From positions 248,001 to 312,000 of the forward strand of contig CAXRGQ010000008.1 in assembly GCA_964230215.1 (NCBI GenBank): a stretch of 64,000 nt of DNA, written 5' to 3'. Origin of the DNA: JAUILH01 sp964230215. GTDB taxonomy: Bacteria > Bacteroidota > Bacteroidia > Flavobacteriales_D > JAUILH01. The notes beneath the pieces are model-generated. The model was not told the DNA's origin. It made no database searches and worked only from the letters and a program-made list of their open reading frames with translations. A program made the position numbers and the translations under genes. Below are positions 24,755-33,853 of the stretch, piece by piece (within the stretch, counting starts at the first letter, position 1; every line of letters begins with the position of its first letter).

Positions 24755-25369
24755 TTAATTGTTTTTTCGAGAGTTTAATTCATCGCGAATTTTGCTGGCT
24801 CGTTCGTAATCTTCATTAGAAATAGCTTCATCAAGCAACTTTTCTAATTCTTCATCTGAATGTTGGCCAAGTCCAGTAGCCCCTTGTACTGTGCTTCCTG
24901 TTTCTGATACTGGCACTGTGTCACCCTCATCAAAGTCTGTGTCCTCATCGTCTTCATCGTCTTCCAAAATAATTCCGGCCGAACTTAGGATGAATTCATA
25001 GGTAAACACAGGACACTTAAATCGAACAGCTAGTGCGATTGCATCAGAAGTTCTTGCGTCAATTTCTTCTTCTTCCCCATCTTTTTCGCATATGATTTTT
25101 GAGAAGAAAATTCCCTCAACCAAATTGTAGACAATTACTTCCTTCACTTCAATATCGAAAGCTTGGGCCATGTTTTTAAACAAATCATGCGTAAGTGGTC
25201 TACTTGGCGTCATGTTTTCGAGTTCAATAGCGATAGCTTGAGCTTCAAATCCACCAATTATTATAGGTAGCCTTCTTTTACCTTCTGCCTCTCCCAATAC
25301 CAATGCATAGGCTCCAGATTGTGTCTGGCTATAGGAAAGTCCTACTATTTCGAGTTGTATTTTTTCCAT
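24755..25369 (-). CDS. DUF151 bifunctional-nuclease family protein with C-terminal UVR motif
   Basis: 204 residues. Residues 1-135 are the DUF151 fold (QLEIVGLSYSQTQSGAYALVL, RLPIIIGGFEAQAIAIEL, RPLTHDLF, DARTSDAIALAVRFKCPVF). The C-terminus after an acidic linker carries a UvrB/UvrC motif (DEELEKLLDEAISNEDYERA, then SKIRDEL). Some plant members have nuclease activity; the bacterial role is unclear. The ATG at 25369 (MEKIQLEIVGL) is preferred over one six codons upstream. It lies three bases from the NupC gene. Confidence 0.9.
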   Translation of the reverse strand: MEKIQLEIVGLSYSQTQSGAYALVLGEAEGKRRLPIIIGGFEAQAIAIELENMTPSRPLTHDLFKNMAQAFDIEVKEVIVYNLVEGIFFSKIICEKDGEEEEIDARTSDAIALAVRFKCPVFTYEFILSSAGIILEDDEDDEDTDFDEGDTVPVSETGSTVQGATGLGQHSDEELEKLLDEAISNEDYERASKIRDELNSRKNN

Positions 25370-25437
25370 AAACAACAAGGGAAGCAAAAGCTTCCCAATT
25401 TGTTGACTAATATACTAATTCTCTATTGAGATTTCAA

Positions 25438-26391
25438 TTAATTAGACGCTTTGAATTTTTTTACTGCTTCAGTTAATCTTGGCAGTACTTCAAATGCATC
25501 ACCTACAATACCGTAATCTGCTGCTTTAAAGAAAGGTGCTTCACTATCAGTATTGATTACTACGATTGTCTTAGAACCGTTTACACCAGCTAAGTGCTGA
25601 ATTGCTCCAGAGATTCCTGCAGCAATATATAAATTCGGTCTAATCGCTACACCAGTCTGCCCAACATGCTCGTGGTGAGGTCTCCAGCCGATATCTGCCA
25701 CAGGTCTACTGCATGCTGTAGCAGCTCCTAAAGCACCTGCTAAATCTTCAACAATTCCCCAGTTTTCAGGGCCTTTTAAACCTCTACCTGCGGATACAAC
25801 CAGCTCTGCTTCTGGTAATGGAACGGATCCACCTTGAGTTTTTAAATCTTTAAATGTGATACCAGGGTTTCCTAGGTCGCCAGAGAAATTCTCAACTGCC
25901 GCGCTACCGTCTCCTAGTTCAGGAACAATCGAATTAGGTAATAATGATATTACTTTCTTATCAGATGTTAAGTTAACATGGGCAAACGCTTTTCCTGAGA
26001 ACACATTGGTTTTTACCACAAAACCATTGGATGTGTCTGGTAAAGCTATTGCCGGTGCCGCATGTCCCGCATTTAATCGTGCTGAAACTCTTGGAGCAAC
26101 TGCTTTCCCTACTGGGTCTTGCGATATAATAATAATGCTTGCGCCTTTGTTTTCTGCCGTTTGTGTAACTAATCGGGTTAGTTGTTGTGGGTCAGGAGAA
26201 TTAATTCCGCTGGCAACCACTACACTTTGTGCACCTGCTTTCCCTAAATCCGGTAAATCACCGGCGTTACCGAATGTTACAACATTTACATCACCGCCAG
26301 TACTTTCCGCTACTTTCTTTCCGTAATAGGTAGCCTCTAAAGCTGCTTTAGAAACTCCTTTGCTTGTGTCTACAAATACTAGTACTGACAT
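25438..26391 (-). CDS. etfA: Electron transfer flavoprotein alpha subunit
   Basis: 317 residues. With EtfB it forms a soluble FAD/AMP heterodimer taking electrons from acyl-CoA dehydrogenases to the quinone pool via ETF-QO. The N-terminal domain is MSVLVFVDTSKGVSKAALEA; the FAD-binding C-terminal part shows VSAGRGLKGPENW, RPVADIGWRPHHEHVGQTG, YIAAGISGAIQHLAG and INTDSEAPFFKAADYG. It follows etfB by two bases. Confidence 0.97.
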   Translation of the reverse strand: MSVLVFVDTSKGVSKAALEATYYGKKVAESTGGDVNVVTFGNAGDLPDLGKAGAQSVVVASGINSPDPQQLTRLVTQTAENKGASIIIISQDPVGKAVAPRVSARLNAGHAAPAIALPDTSNGFVVKTNVFSGKAFAHVNLTSDKKVISLLPNSIVPELGDGSAAVENFSGDLGNPGITFKDLKTQGGSVPLPEAELVVSAGRGLKGPENWGIVEDLAGALGAATACSRPVADIGWRPHHEHVGQTGVAIRPNLYIAAGISGAIQHLAGVNGSKTIVVINTDSEAPFFKAADYGIVGDAFEVLPRLTEAVKKFKASN

Positions 26392-26393
26392 AA

Positions 26394-27134
26394 TTAGATA
26401 ACTTTTGCTTCATTGTGTAATAACTCTACTAACTGGTCCATGTTCTCTGGATCAATCATTTTGCACTCGGCTTTGGCTGGAGGCAATTCGTATGATACAA
26501 TCTCAGATCCACCGTTTACTGCATCAGCAGCAACTACTTGTAATGGCTTTGTTCTGGCTGCCATAATTCCTCGCATGTTAGGAATTCTTTGCTCAGCCAT
26601 ACCTTTTGCACAACTCACAACACATGGAAGATTTACTTCAGCAACTTGTTTACCGCCTTTTACATCCAGTTCCACCGTCGCTGTAGTTCCGTTCAACTCC
26701 ATTTTTGAAGCCAAACTTAAAAATGGAGCATCCATTAGCTCAGCCACCATTCCACCTACTTGAGAACCGTTGTAATTAATGGTTTCTTTACCCGTTAAAA
26801 CAAGATCAAAACCATTTTCTTTAGCGTATTTAGCTATTTGTTGAGCCACAAACAATCCATTAGATGGTTCTGCGTCCACTCTAACGGCCTCATCTGCTCC
26901 AATCGCCAGAGCTTTTCTCATTATAGCCTCATCTGCTTGAGTTCCAACTGTAATAATTGTAACTGAACCACCATTCGCTTCTTTTAACTCCAATCCTCTA
27001 ACCAATGCATACCACTCATCATAAGGGTTTACGATATACTGGACATTACTTTCGTTAAATTTTGTATTGCCATCTGTAAAATCGATTTTGCTTGTTGTAT
27101 CTGGAGCTTTACTGATACAAACTAATATCTTCAT
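26394..27134 (-). CDS. etfB: Electron transfer flavoprotein beta subunit
   Basis: 246 residues, beginning MKILVCISKAPDTTSKIDF, with NPYDEWYALVRGLELKE, the AMP-binding region VLTGKETINYNGSQVGGMVA and a C-terminal arm. Partner of EtfA encoded directly downstream. It is the first gene of a minus-strand run of seven and is divergent from the E1-beta gene. Confidence 0.97.
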   Translation of the reverse strand: MKILVCISKAPDTTSKIDFTDGNTKFNESNVQYIVNPYDEWYALVRGLELKEANGGSVTIITVGTQADEAIMRKALAIGADEAVRVDAEPSNGLFVAQQIAKYAKENGFDLVLTGKETINYNGSQVGGMVAELMDAPFLSLASKMELNGTTATVELDVKGGKQVAEVNLPCVVSCAKGMAEQRIPNMRGIMAARTKPLQVVAADAVNGGSEIVSYELPPAKAECKMIDPENMDQLVELLHNEAKVI

Positions 27135-27172
27135 CTTATATATATTGTGTTGTGATTATTATTTTAGGCTAG

Positions 27173-27180
27173 CAAATTTA
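27173..27180 (-). promoter_or_regulatory. -7 element upstream of etfB
   Basis: The minus strand reads TAAATTTG, a TAnnTTTG match about 39 bases before the etfB start. No TTG lies at the -33 distance. Confidence 0.4.
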
Positions 27181-27240
27181 TCAAAAAAAATAAGTTGAAG
27201 GTTCTATTTTTAAGCCTTTTCGACGAATTGTATTTGGGGC

Positions 27241-27270
27241 TTGTCTACATTGCCTATTTTTATATTTTTG
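27241..27270 (+). promoter_or_regulatory. Promoter of the E1-beta gene
   Basis: TTG (27241-27243), a 19-base spacer and TATTTTTG (27263-27270) match the Bacteroidota pattern; the ATG follows at 27294. Confidence 0.65.
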
Positions 27271-27293
27271 TGGTGCAATAAATTCATGTTATA

Positions 27294-28277
27294 ATGCGAG
27301 AGGTACAATTTAGAGAAGCCCTAAATGAAGCTATGTCAGAAGAGATGAGAAGAGACAAGAATGTCTTTTTGATGGGGGAGGAAGTAGCTGAATACAATGG
27401 AGCATACAAGGTAAGCCAGGGGATGCTGGACGAATTTGGTCCGGATAGAGTGATAGACACACCAATAGCAGAGCTTGGTTTTGCTGGTATTGGCGTGGGT
27501 GCTTCAATGAATGGTTTAAGGCCTATTGTTGAGTTTATGACATGGAATTTTGCGATTCTGGCGGCGGATCAAATTATCAACTCAGCGGCGAAAATGTTGC
27601 AAATGAGTGGAGGTCAATATCATTGCCCAATTGTATTTAGAGGAGGAAATGGGACTGCAGGTCAATTGGCAGCAACACACTCTCAAAGCTTTGAGGCGTT
27701 TTATGCACACGTGCCAGGTCTTAAAGTAATCACACCTTCTAACCCCGCAGATGCAAAAGGTTTATTAAAATCAGCGATTAGGGATGAGGATCCTGTGGTT
27801 TTCCTTGAGTCAGAAAAAATGTATGGTGATAAGGGAATGATTCCCGATGGCGAATACCTGACACCAATCGGAAAAGCAGAAATTAAAAGAAAGGGAGAGC
27901 ACGTAACCATCGTTTCCTTCGGAAAAATTATAAAAGTTGCTTATGCGGCTGCTGATGAACTAAAAAAAGAAGGAATAGAGTGCGAGATTATTGACTTAAG
28001 AACAATTCGCCCAATAGATTACGATACGGTGATTGAATCTGTAAAGAAAACAAATAGATTGCTGGTCGTTGAAGAATCATGGCCACTAGCTTCTATCTCG
28101 TCAGAGATAGCATATTGGGTACAGCGATATGCCTTTGATTATTTAGACGCGCCTGTACAAAGAATTACACAGTCGGACACACCGTTTGCATTTTCGCCTA
28201 CTTTAATTGATGAAGCTTTACCAAATGTTGAGCGTGTGGTTAAAGCTGTAAACGAGCTTCTTTACATAGAGAAGTAA
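27294..28277 (+). CDS. pdhB: Pyruvate dehydrogenase-type E1 component, beta subunit
   Basis: 327 residues, thiamine-diphosphate-dependent E1-beta of a 2-oxoacid dehydrogenase complex. Blocks: MREVQFREALNEAMSEEMRRD, VFLMGEEVAEYNGAYKVSQG, RVIDTPIAELGFAGIGVGA, FRGGNGTAGQLAATHSQSFE, EAFYAHVPGLKVITPSNPADAKG, LDAPVQRITQSDTPFAF. The sequence favours pyruvate over branched-chain E1, but this is not decisive. No E1-alpha gene is adjacent, so the alpha subunit must be encoded elsewhere. It is monocistronic, with its own promoter and terminator. Confidence 0.93.
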   Translation: MREVQFREALNEAMSEEMRRDKNVFLMGEEVAEYNGAYKVSQGMLDEFGPDRVIDTPIAELGFAGIGVGASMNGLRPIVEFMTWNFAILAADQIINSAAKMLQMSGGQYHCPIVFRGGNGTAGQLAATHSQSFEAFYAHVPGLKVITPSNPADAKGLLKSAIRDEDPVVFLESEKMYGDKGMIPDGEYLTPIGKAEIKRKGEHVTIVSFGKIIKVAYAAADELKKEGIECEIIDLRTIRPIDYDTVIESVKKTNRLLVVEESWPLASISSEIAYWVQRYAFDYLDAPVQRITQSDTPFAFSPTLIDEALPNVERVVKAVNELLYIEK

Positions 28278-28303
28278 GAAAATTAATACTCAGATAATAT
28301 TTG

Positions 28304-28349
28304 ATCCTGACAATCTTGAGCTTCAGGCCGCGATTAGTCAGGATTTTTT
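28304..28349 (+). terminator. Rho-independent terminator after the E1-beta gene
   Basis: ATCCTGAC-AATC (28304-28315) pairs with GATT-A-GTCAGGAT (28332-28344), one bulge, followed by T to 28349. Confidence 0.88.
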
Positions 28350-28364
28350 ATTGTAATTGGATTA

Positions 28365-28396
28365 TTTGCAGAATTATATATAAAGATATACTTTTG
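28365..28396 (+). promoter_or_regulatory. Promoter of hppA
   Basis: TTTG (28365-28368), a 20-base spacer and TACTTTTG (28389-28396), with the ATG at 28431, form a near-ideal Bacteroidota promoter. Confidence 0.75.
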
Positions 28397-28430
28397 CCGT
28401 CCGAAATTTTAGACACATATATATAAACTT

Positions 28431-30668
28431 ATGAAAGATTTGATTTACATCCTGCCAATATTCGGTCTAATTGGATTGTTTTATATGGCTTTTTTAGCTA
28501 AGTGGGTGAATAAGCAAGATGCTGGCGACGGCAAAATGCAAAAATTAGCTGGCTATGTGCAAGAAGGAGCAATGGCTTTTCTAAAAGCTGAGTACAGAAT
28601 TCTAGCAGTATTTGTTGTAGTAGCAGGCGCCGCTTTAGGAGTTGTCTCTCAAATTGTTGAGCATACACATTGGTTTATTGTTATTGCATTCATCATAGGT
28701 GCGGTATTCTCAGCAATTGCTGGTAATATTGGGATGAAAATTGCAACGGCAGCTAACGTAAGAACAACTCAAGCAGCAAGAACTAGTCTTCCAAAAGCAT
28801 TACAAGTTGCCTTTAAAGGAGGTACTGTTATGGGTCTTGGTGTTGCTGGCTTAGCTGTATTTGGTCTATCAGCCCTCTTTGCTTTATTATTTGTTTGGTT
28901 AGGTGGTGGAGAGTATGGCCGTGAAGACATGATTGTTATACTTGAAACATTAGCTGGATTTTCATTAGGAGCTGAATCAATCGCTTTATTCGCGAGAGTA
29001 GGTGGTGGTATTTATACAAAAGCTGCAGATGTAGGTGCTGACCTTGTTGGAAAGGTTGAAGCAGGTATTCCTGAAGATGACCCAAGAAACCCTGCAACTA
29101 TTGCAGATAACGTAGGAGACAACGTGGGTGATGTTGCTGGTATGGGTGCTGATTTATTCGGGTCTTATGTGGCTACAATGCTTGCAGCAATGGTTCTTGG
29201 TAACTTTGTTATAATGGGCTACGGCGGTAGATGGGAAGATGATTTTGGTGGATATGGGCCAATTTTATTGCCAATTTTAATCGCAGGTCTTGGGATTGTA
29301 TTCTCGATTGTAGGAACATTCTTAGTGAAGATTAAGGACAATTCTGCTAAAGAGGCGGAAGTTCAGAAATCATTGAACATGGGTAACTGGGTGGCATTGA
29401 TACTTACTGCACTTGGTTCACTTGGTGCTATTATGTGGATTCTTCCTGAAAAAATGATGATGGGATTCTTCGGTGAAGGCATGCAAGAAGTAACGAATAT
29501 GGAAGTATTCTACACTGTTCTTATTGGTATTGCCGTTGGTGGATTAATTTCTGCTTTAACTGAGTACTATACTGGTATCGGTAAAAAACCAGTAACAGAT
29601 ATCATTCAGAAATCATCTACGGGTGCAGCAACTAATATTATTGCTGGTTTAGCAGTAGGTATGATGTCTACTTTTGGCTCCGTGATTCTATTTGCACTTG
29701 CAATTTGGTCGTCATACTATTTTGCAGGCTTCTATGGTGTATCTATCGCAGCATCAGCAATGATGGCTACTACAGCAATGCAATTAGCTATTGATGCCTT
29801 TGGACCAATTGCAGATAACGCTGGTGGAATTGCAGAAATGAGCGAATTACCAGATGAAGTAAGAGAAAGAACAGATATTTTAGATTCAGTTGGTAACACT
29901 ACTGCTGCAATCGGAAAAGGATTTGCAATCGCTTCTGCTGCACTTACAGCATTAGCATTATTTGCAGCCTTCGTATACTTTACAGGAATCGATGGTATTA
30001 ATATATTTAAAGCAGATGTATTAGCAGCATTATTTGTTGGTGGTATGGTGCCTGTTGTGTTCTCGGCATTAGCAATGAACGCTGTTGGTAAAGCGGCCAT
30101 GGAAATGGTTAAAGAGGTTAGACGTCAGTTTAAAGAAATTCCTGGTATTATGGAAGGAAAGGCTGAGCCAGAGTATGGTAAATGTGTTGATATCTCAACT
30201 AAAGCTGCCTTAAGAGAAATGATGTTGCCAGGTGCTATCACAATTATTGGTCCGCTAGTAATTGGGTTCACTATGGGAGCTGAACCGTTGGGTGCTTATA
30301 TGGCAGGTGTAGCTGTATCTGGTGTTATGTGGGCTATCTTCCAAAATAACGCTGGTGGTGCATGGGATAACGCTAAGAAATCATTTGAAGCAGGTGTTGA
30401 GATTGATGGCAAAATGACTTACAAGGGGTCAGATGCTCACAAGGCCGCAGTTACTGGTGATACAGTAGGTGATCCATTTAAAGATACGTCTGGGCCTTCA
30501 ATGAATATCTTAATTAAGCTTACTTGTTTAGTTGGATTAATTATTGCTCCAATCTTAAGAGATATGGCTGAGGACGATAAAAAGTCAGAGAATGTGAACC
30601 AGCCAGTAATCGAAGAAGTTGTTGAATCTAATCAACAAGCAATGCTTATTGAGATTATAAAAGAGTAA
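28431..30668 (+). CDS. hppA: K+-dependent membrane-bound pyrophosphatase (Na+ and/or H+ pump)
   Basis: 745 residues, about 16 membrane helices. It hydrolyses PPi and pumps Na+ and/or H+ out of the cytoplasm. The active-site block is intact: DVGADLVGKVEAGIPEDD, then RNPATIADNVGDNVGDVAG. GNTTAAIGKGF carries Ala where K+-independent enzymes have Lys, which predicts K+ dependence, and such enzymes are often Na+ pumps. A short charged C-terminal tail (DMAEDDKKSEN ...) is extra. Monocistronic, with promoter and terminator. Confidence 0.96.
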   Translation: MKDLIYILPIFGLIGLFYMAFLAKWVNKQDAGDGKMQKLAGYVQEGAMAFLKAEYRILAVFVVVAGAALGVVSQIVEHTHWFIVIAFIIGAVFSAIAGNIGMKIATAANVRTTQAARTSLPKALQVAFKGGTVMGLGVAGLAVFGLSALFALLFVWLGGGEYGREDMIVILETLAGFSLGAESIALFARVGGGIYTKAADVGADLVGKVEAGIPEDDPRNPATIADNVGDNVGDVAGMGADLFGSYVATMLAAMVLGNFVIMGYGGRWEDDFGGYGPILLPILIAGLGIVFSIVGTFLVKIKDNSAKEAEVQKSLNMGNWVALILTALGSLGAIMWILPEKMMMGFFGEGMQEVTNMEVFYTVLIGIAVGGLISALTEYYTGIGKKPVTDIIQKSSTGAATNIIAGLAVGMMSTFGSVILFALAIWSSYYFAGFYGVSIAASAMMATTAMQLAIDAFGPIADNAGGIAEMSELPDEVRERTDILDSVGNTTAAIGKGFAIASAALTALALFAAFVYFTGIDGINIFKADVLAALFVGGMVPVVFSALAMNAVGKAAMEMVKEVRRQFKEIPGIMEGKAEPEYGKCVDISTKAALREMMLPGAITIIGPLVIGFTMGAEPLGAYMAGVAVSGVMWAIFQNNAGGAWDNAKKSFEAGVEIDGKMTYKGSDAHKAAVTGDTVGDPFKDTSGPSMNILIKLTCLVGLIIAPILRDMAEDDKKSENVNQPVIEEVVESNQQAMLIEIIKE

Positions 30669-30689
30669 ATTACTCAATATAAAACACTT

Positions 30690-30733
30690 GAATCCCCACA
30701 TCAGTTTTAAATGATGATGGGGATTCTTTTTTT
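30690..30733 (+). terminator. Rho-independent terminator after hppA
   Basis: GAATCCCCA (30690-30698) pairs with TGGGGATTC (30718-30726), extended by CATCA/TGATG with a one-base bulge, then T to 30733. Confidence 0.92.
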
Positions 30734-30764
30734 GTAGTATATTCGTTAAGTAAAAATTGAACAA

Positions 30765-31571
30765 ATGGATTGGATTAAGAAGAACTGGAAAATTCTAACG
30801 ATAGTTGGTGTTGTATTGGCTGTAGCAGGCGGAATTTTATTCTATAAACTGGTTTGGTCCGGAAATCAGGGTAGCGAGAAAATTGAAACAAAAGTTAGCG
30901 CGGCACCTATAGACAGTTTGAGTGGGCATTATGTGTCTTCGAAGAAAAAAGGGAAAGCAGAGATTCATTTTGTTGCAGACGGAACAAAAGAGGCACAGGG
31001 CGTCTTTAAGGAATTTGAAGCGACTCTTGATATTGACGGCAATATAGAAGAAGCAACAATCAAAGTAGTTGTTCAGGCTGGTTCGGTTTTTACTGATAAT
31101 GATGTGAGAGATGATCATCTAAATGGCGAAGATTTCTTCCATACAAGTGAATATCCTGAAATAACATTCACATCTTCAAGCATAGAATCTCTTGGAGATA
31201 ACAAGTTTAAAGCTATTGGGCAATTGGAGTTTCTAGGGTCGAGTATTGATTTTGAATTTCCCTTTACTTTTAGAGGTGTGGCTGAAGAAGACGGCAAACA
31301 ACTCGCTTCATTCGAAGGCTCCTTCAATTTTGATCACCAAGCAAACGGAATGAAGAAAAGCGGAGATGCTGATCATGCAGAAGTTAGTTTTTATGTAGAT
31401 ATGGTCTTAGGTGGTGACGCCGAAATCGCAAGTGAGGAAGATGATGATTTCGATCTTGATGATGATGACTTTGATCTAGACGACGAGGAGTCTGAAGATG
31501 CAGGCATGTCACTTGACAAGGAGCATGACGACCTCATGAATAAAATCGAAGAAGAAGCGGCAAATCTCTAG
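30765..31571 (+). CDS. Membrane-anchored YceI-family protein with acidic tail
   Basis: 268 residues. One N-terminal helix (ILTIVGVVLAVAGGILFYKL) anchors the protein, with the bulk predicted periplasmic. Residues ~55-210 are a YceI lipocalin-like barrel (KGKAEIHFVADGTKEAQGVF, NDVRDDHLNGEDFFHTSEYP, ITFTSSSIESLGDNKFKAIG), a family that binds isoprenoid-type lipids. The last ~55 residues are strongly acidic with a repeated DDDFDLDD pattern. The stop is two bases from that of the convergent LysR gene. Confidence 0.9.
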   Translation: MDWIKKNWKILTIVGVVLAVAGGILFYKLVWSGNQGSEKIETKVSAAPIDSLSGHYVSSKKKGKAEIHFVADGTKEAQGVFKEFEATLDIDGNIEEATIKVVVQAGSVFTDNDVRDDHLNGEDFFHTSEYPEITFTSSSIESLGDNKFKAIGQLEFLGSSIDFEFPFTFRGVAEEDGKQLASFEGSFNFDHQANGMKKSGDADHAEVSFYVDMVLGGDAEIASEEDDDFDLDDDDFDLDDEESEDAGMSLDKEHDDLMNKIEEEAANL

Positions 31572-31573
31572 TG

Positions 31574-32506
31574 TTACTTAAAGTTTTTAGTCCAAGAAAA
31601 TTTGGTCGAGAGAGATTCTATTTTTACTTCATTAATGTAATCAATAAAGGCCTTTTTAACTGGGCTCATTTGAGTACCCATGTTATACACCAACTGCCAT
31701 TCGGTGGTAATAGGAAGTCCTTTTATCGGAATGATAGACATTTCACCGCTAGTAAGCTCATTTTTTAAACCAATTAAGGGCATAATGGATAAGCCTAGCC
31801 CAGCATTTACAGCTTGTTTTACAGCTTCATTAGATACTAATTCCATTGTGTTTTGCAAGGTAATGCCGTGCTTTAACAAGTAACTTTCCATTGCACTTCT
31901 AGTGGCCGAACCCTGCTCTCTAAGAATAAGTGAGTGATTGGATAGTACACTATGCGTCATTTTCTTTTTTATATGACTCTTAATGTATGCGGTTGAGCCA
32001 ACAAGATATAAGTCATTTTTAATTAGTTTTATCGACTCTGTGTTTTCTAGCATGGGAAGTACGGATACTAAATAAAAATCATCGGTCTTGTCTATCATGT
32101 TTTTTGTTACTATTTGCTTATTCGTAACATTAATTGAAATATCGATCAATGGATGGGCATCCTTAAAGTTACTTAAGATATATGGCAACACATACTTGCC
32201 AGTACTTACAACCGAGAATGAAAGCTTTCCTGATAACAGCCCTTTGTATTGATTTGTTGTTATCTGGATATTATCCACTTCATTTAATATACGCTTGCTA
32301 ACTTCACAAATAGACATGCCAAAATCTGTAATTGCTATTTGTCTCCCTTTCATAGTCGTTAATGGAATGTCAAACTGATCCTGAAATTTTTTCAGCTGAA
32401 TTGATACTGCTGGCTGAGTTAAAAAGAGTTGTTCTGAAGTTTTAGTAATACTCTGTAAATCACATATTGTAGTAAATATTCGCAATTGATGAATAGTAAA
32501 ATTCAT
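31574..32506 (-). CDS. LysR-family transcriptional regulator
   Basis: 310 residues. The N-terminal winged helix-turn-helix is MNFTIHQLRIFTTICDLQSI, TSEQLFLTQPAVSIQLKKFQ. The C-terminal ~210 residues are the type 2 periplasmic-binding-like sensor domain (LSFSVVSTGKYVLPYILSNF, VSNEAVKQAVNAGLGLSIMP). The ATG at 32506 is the canonical LysR start; upstream in-frame sequence is hydrophobic and unlike the family. It is divergent from the 88-residue gene and the bicarbonate transporter. By analogy with CbbR/CmpR-type regulators it probably controls them in response to a metabolite of carbon supply, which is inferred. Confidence 0.92.
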   Translation of the reverse strand: MNFTIHQLRIFTTICDLQSITKTSEQLFLTQPAVSIQLKKFQDQFDIPLTTMKGRQIAITDFGMSICEVSKRILNEVDNIQITTNQYKGLLSGKLSFSVVSTGKYVLPYILSNFKDAHPLIDISINVTNKQIVTKNMIDKTDDFYLVSVLPMLENTESIKLIKNDLYLVGSTAYIKSHIKKKMTHSVLSNHSLILREQGSATRSAMESYLLKHGITLQNTMELVSNEAVKQAVNAGLGLSIMPLIGLKNELTSGEMSIIPIKGLPITTEWQLVYNMGTQMSPVKKAFIDYINEVKIESLSTKFSWTKNFK

Positions 32507-32519
32507 AAATAAAAGATAA

Positions 32520-32533
32520 TGTTGTACATAACA
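32520..32533. promoter_or_regulatory. Possible LysR operator
   Basis: TGTT-GTACAT-AACA is an interrupted inverted repeat just upstream of the LysR start, in the gap shared with the divergent transporter genes. LysR proteins usually bind such T-N11-A-type dyads. The match is short and untested. Confidence 0.3.
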
Positions 32534-32595
32534 AATATAAATAAAAATATATAATACACTTATAGCATCTTTGTCAAAACTTAAAATGAACAACT

Positions 32596-32862
32596 ATGGT
32601 TATAACGATTAATAGTAGAATACGACAAGGTACTTTAAAATCAAAAAGAACATCAGCGGTATCCGAAAAACAGATAAGAGAAACTTTACATAATCTACTC
32701 AAAAGAGATAAATGTGAGGAAGAGGCAAATCTGAGAATCACAGATGATGGGATTGAAATCGACCAAATTAACCCATTAACGCTCCATAGTTTTCTATTAG
32801 AACTTGAAAAACTTGGACAAACCTTCGAGATGAATAAAAAGTTAACCATCAATCTTATCTAG
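32596..32862 (+). CDS. Small hypothetical protein between LysR and the bicarbonate transporter
   Basis: 88 residues, soluble and charged (SEKQIRETLHNLLKRDKCEE, ITDDGIEIDQINPLTLHSF, EKLGQTFEMN). It begins 90 bases from the divergent LysR start and ends eight bases before the SbtA-type gene, so the two are almost certainly co-transcribed. The usual partner of SbtA is SbtB, a PII-like protein of ~110 residues; I see no PII signature here. It could be a different regulator of the transporter, inferred only from position. Confidence 0.7.
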   Translation: MVITINSRIRQGTLKSKRTSAVSEKQIRETLHNLLKRDKCEEEANLRITDDGIEIDQINPLTLHSFLLELEKLGQTFEMNKKLTINLI

Positions 32863-32870
32863 ATAAAAAG

Positions 32871-33851
32871 ATGAATTTTAGCGGTCTAGTAGAGAATATT
32901 ACCAATCCCGCATTATTGTTTTTTTTGCTGGGAATTATAGCTACGAGAGTAAAAAGTGATTTAAGTATACCCGAGACATCATCAAAATTTATAGCAGCCT
33001 ATTTATTGTTGTCAATTGGGTTTAAAGGGGGGCAGGAATTGTCGCATACTGGTATTAATTTGGAGGTTGGATTAAGTCTACTACTAGGTTTGTTCCTATC
33101 TGCGGGTATTCCAGTTATGGCCTACTTTATTTTAAAGAACAGGTTGAGCGTTCAGAATGCCGGTGCAGTGGCTGCAGCTTATGGGTCTGTTAGTGCGGTA
33201 ACATTCGTCACAACAGTAGCCTTTTTACAAAGCAAGAATATTGAATTTGGAGGTCATATGGTTGCCATAATGGCCATAATGGAAGCTCCAGCCATAGTAG
33301 TTGGTTTACTCCTTGCTAAAATATATTCGAAGAAGACCAACAAAAAGGAAGAAATAGTGGAACAAAACACCCTAGGGACTATTAAACATGCATTAACCAA
33401 TGGAAGCGTGTTATTAATTATTGGAAGTCTAATCATAGGATACATAGCATCTGAAAAGCAAGCGGAAGGTATTGCGCCATTTACTAGAGATATTTTTAAA
33501 GGCTTCTTGGCTGTATTCCTTTTGGATATGGGGATTACCTGTGGTAAACAAATCCAGATATTGGCTAAAAAAGGCATCTTCCCTTTTGTCTTTGCTATGG
33601 TAATTCCATTTGTTAACGGTTTTCTGGCAATTTTTCTTGCTAGTTTTATCACTAAAGACCCTGGGAATTTATTGTTGTTTGCTATTTTGGGAGCAGGAGC
33701 GTCTTATATTGCTGTGCCCGCAGCTATGAAAAATGCCCTCCCCAAAAGTCAGCCTACTTTGTATCTGAGCATGGCGCTTGGTATCACGTTTCCTGTAAAT
33801 GTAATGATTGGGATTCCCTTGTACTACGAGATGATTCCTTACTTAGTGTAA
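32871..33851 (+). CDS. sbtA: SbtA-type sodium-dependent bicarbonate transporter
   Basis: 326 residues, about ten membrane helices. Blocks typical of the SbtA/DUF897 family: ENITNPALLFFLLGIIATRV, KSDLSIPETSSKFIAAYLLL, SIGFKGGQELS, AAYGSVSAVTFVTTVAFL, AIMEAPAIVVGLLLA, FLLDMGITCGKQ, GASYIAVPAAMKNALP. It imports HCO3- with Na+. In a heterotroph it would feed anaplerotic carboxylases. The divergent LysR gene and the small gene in front suggest a regulated unit. The stop is two bases from that of the convergent kinase gene. Confidence 0.92.
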   Translation: MNFSGLVENITNPALLFFLLGIIATRVKSDLSIPETSSKFIAAYLLLSIGFKGGQELSHTGINLEVGLSLLLGLFLSAGIPVMAYFILKNRLSVQNAGAVAAAYGSVSAVTFVTTVAFLQSKNIEFGGHMVAIMAIMEAPAIVVGLLLAKIYSKKTNKKEEIVEQNTLGTIKHALTNGSVLLIIGSLIIGYIASEKQAEGIAPFTRDIFKGFLAVFLLDMGITCGKQIQILAKKGIFPFVFAMVIPFVNGFLAIFLASFITKDPGNLLLFAILGAGASYIAVPAAMKNALPKSQPTLYLSMALGITFPVNVMIGIPLYYEMIPYLV

Positions 33852-33853
33852 AC

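Noticed and set aside
27294..28277. E1-beta gene as part of a complete PDH operon.
   Set aside because: Neighbours are etfB and hppA; no E1-alpha, E2 or E3 gene is adjacent.
32507..32593. Upstream extension of the LysR gene.
   Set aside because: The sequence is hydrophobic and precedes the canonical LysR N-terminus; it is the divergent promoter region.
32586..32612. Eight-codon ORF in front of the 88-residue gene, as a possible leader peptide.
   Set aside because: No attenuator hairpin or run of regulatory codons follows it, and it overlaps the start of the real gene.
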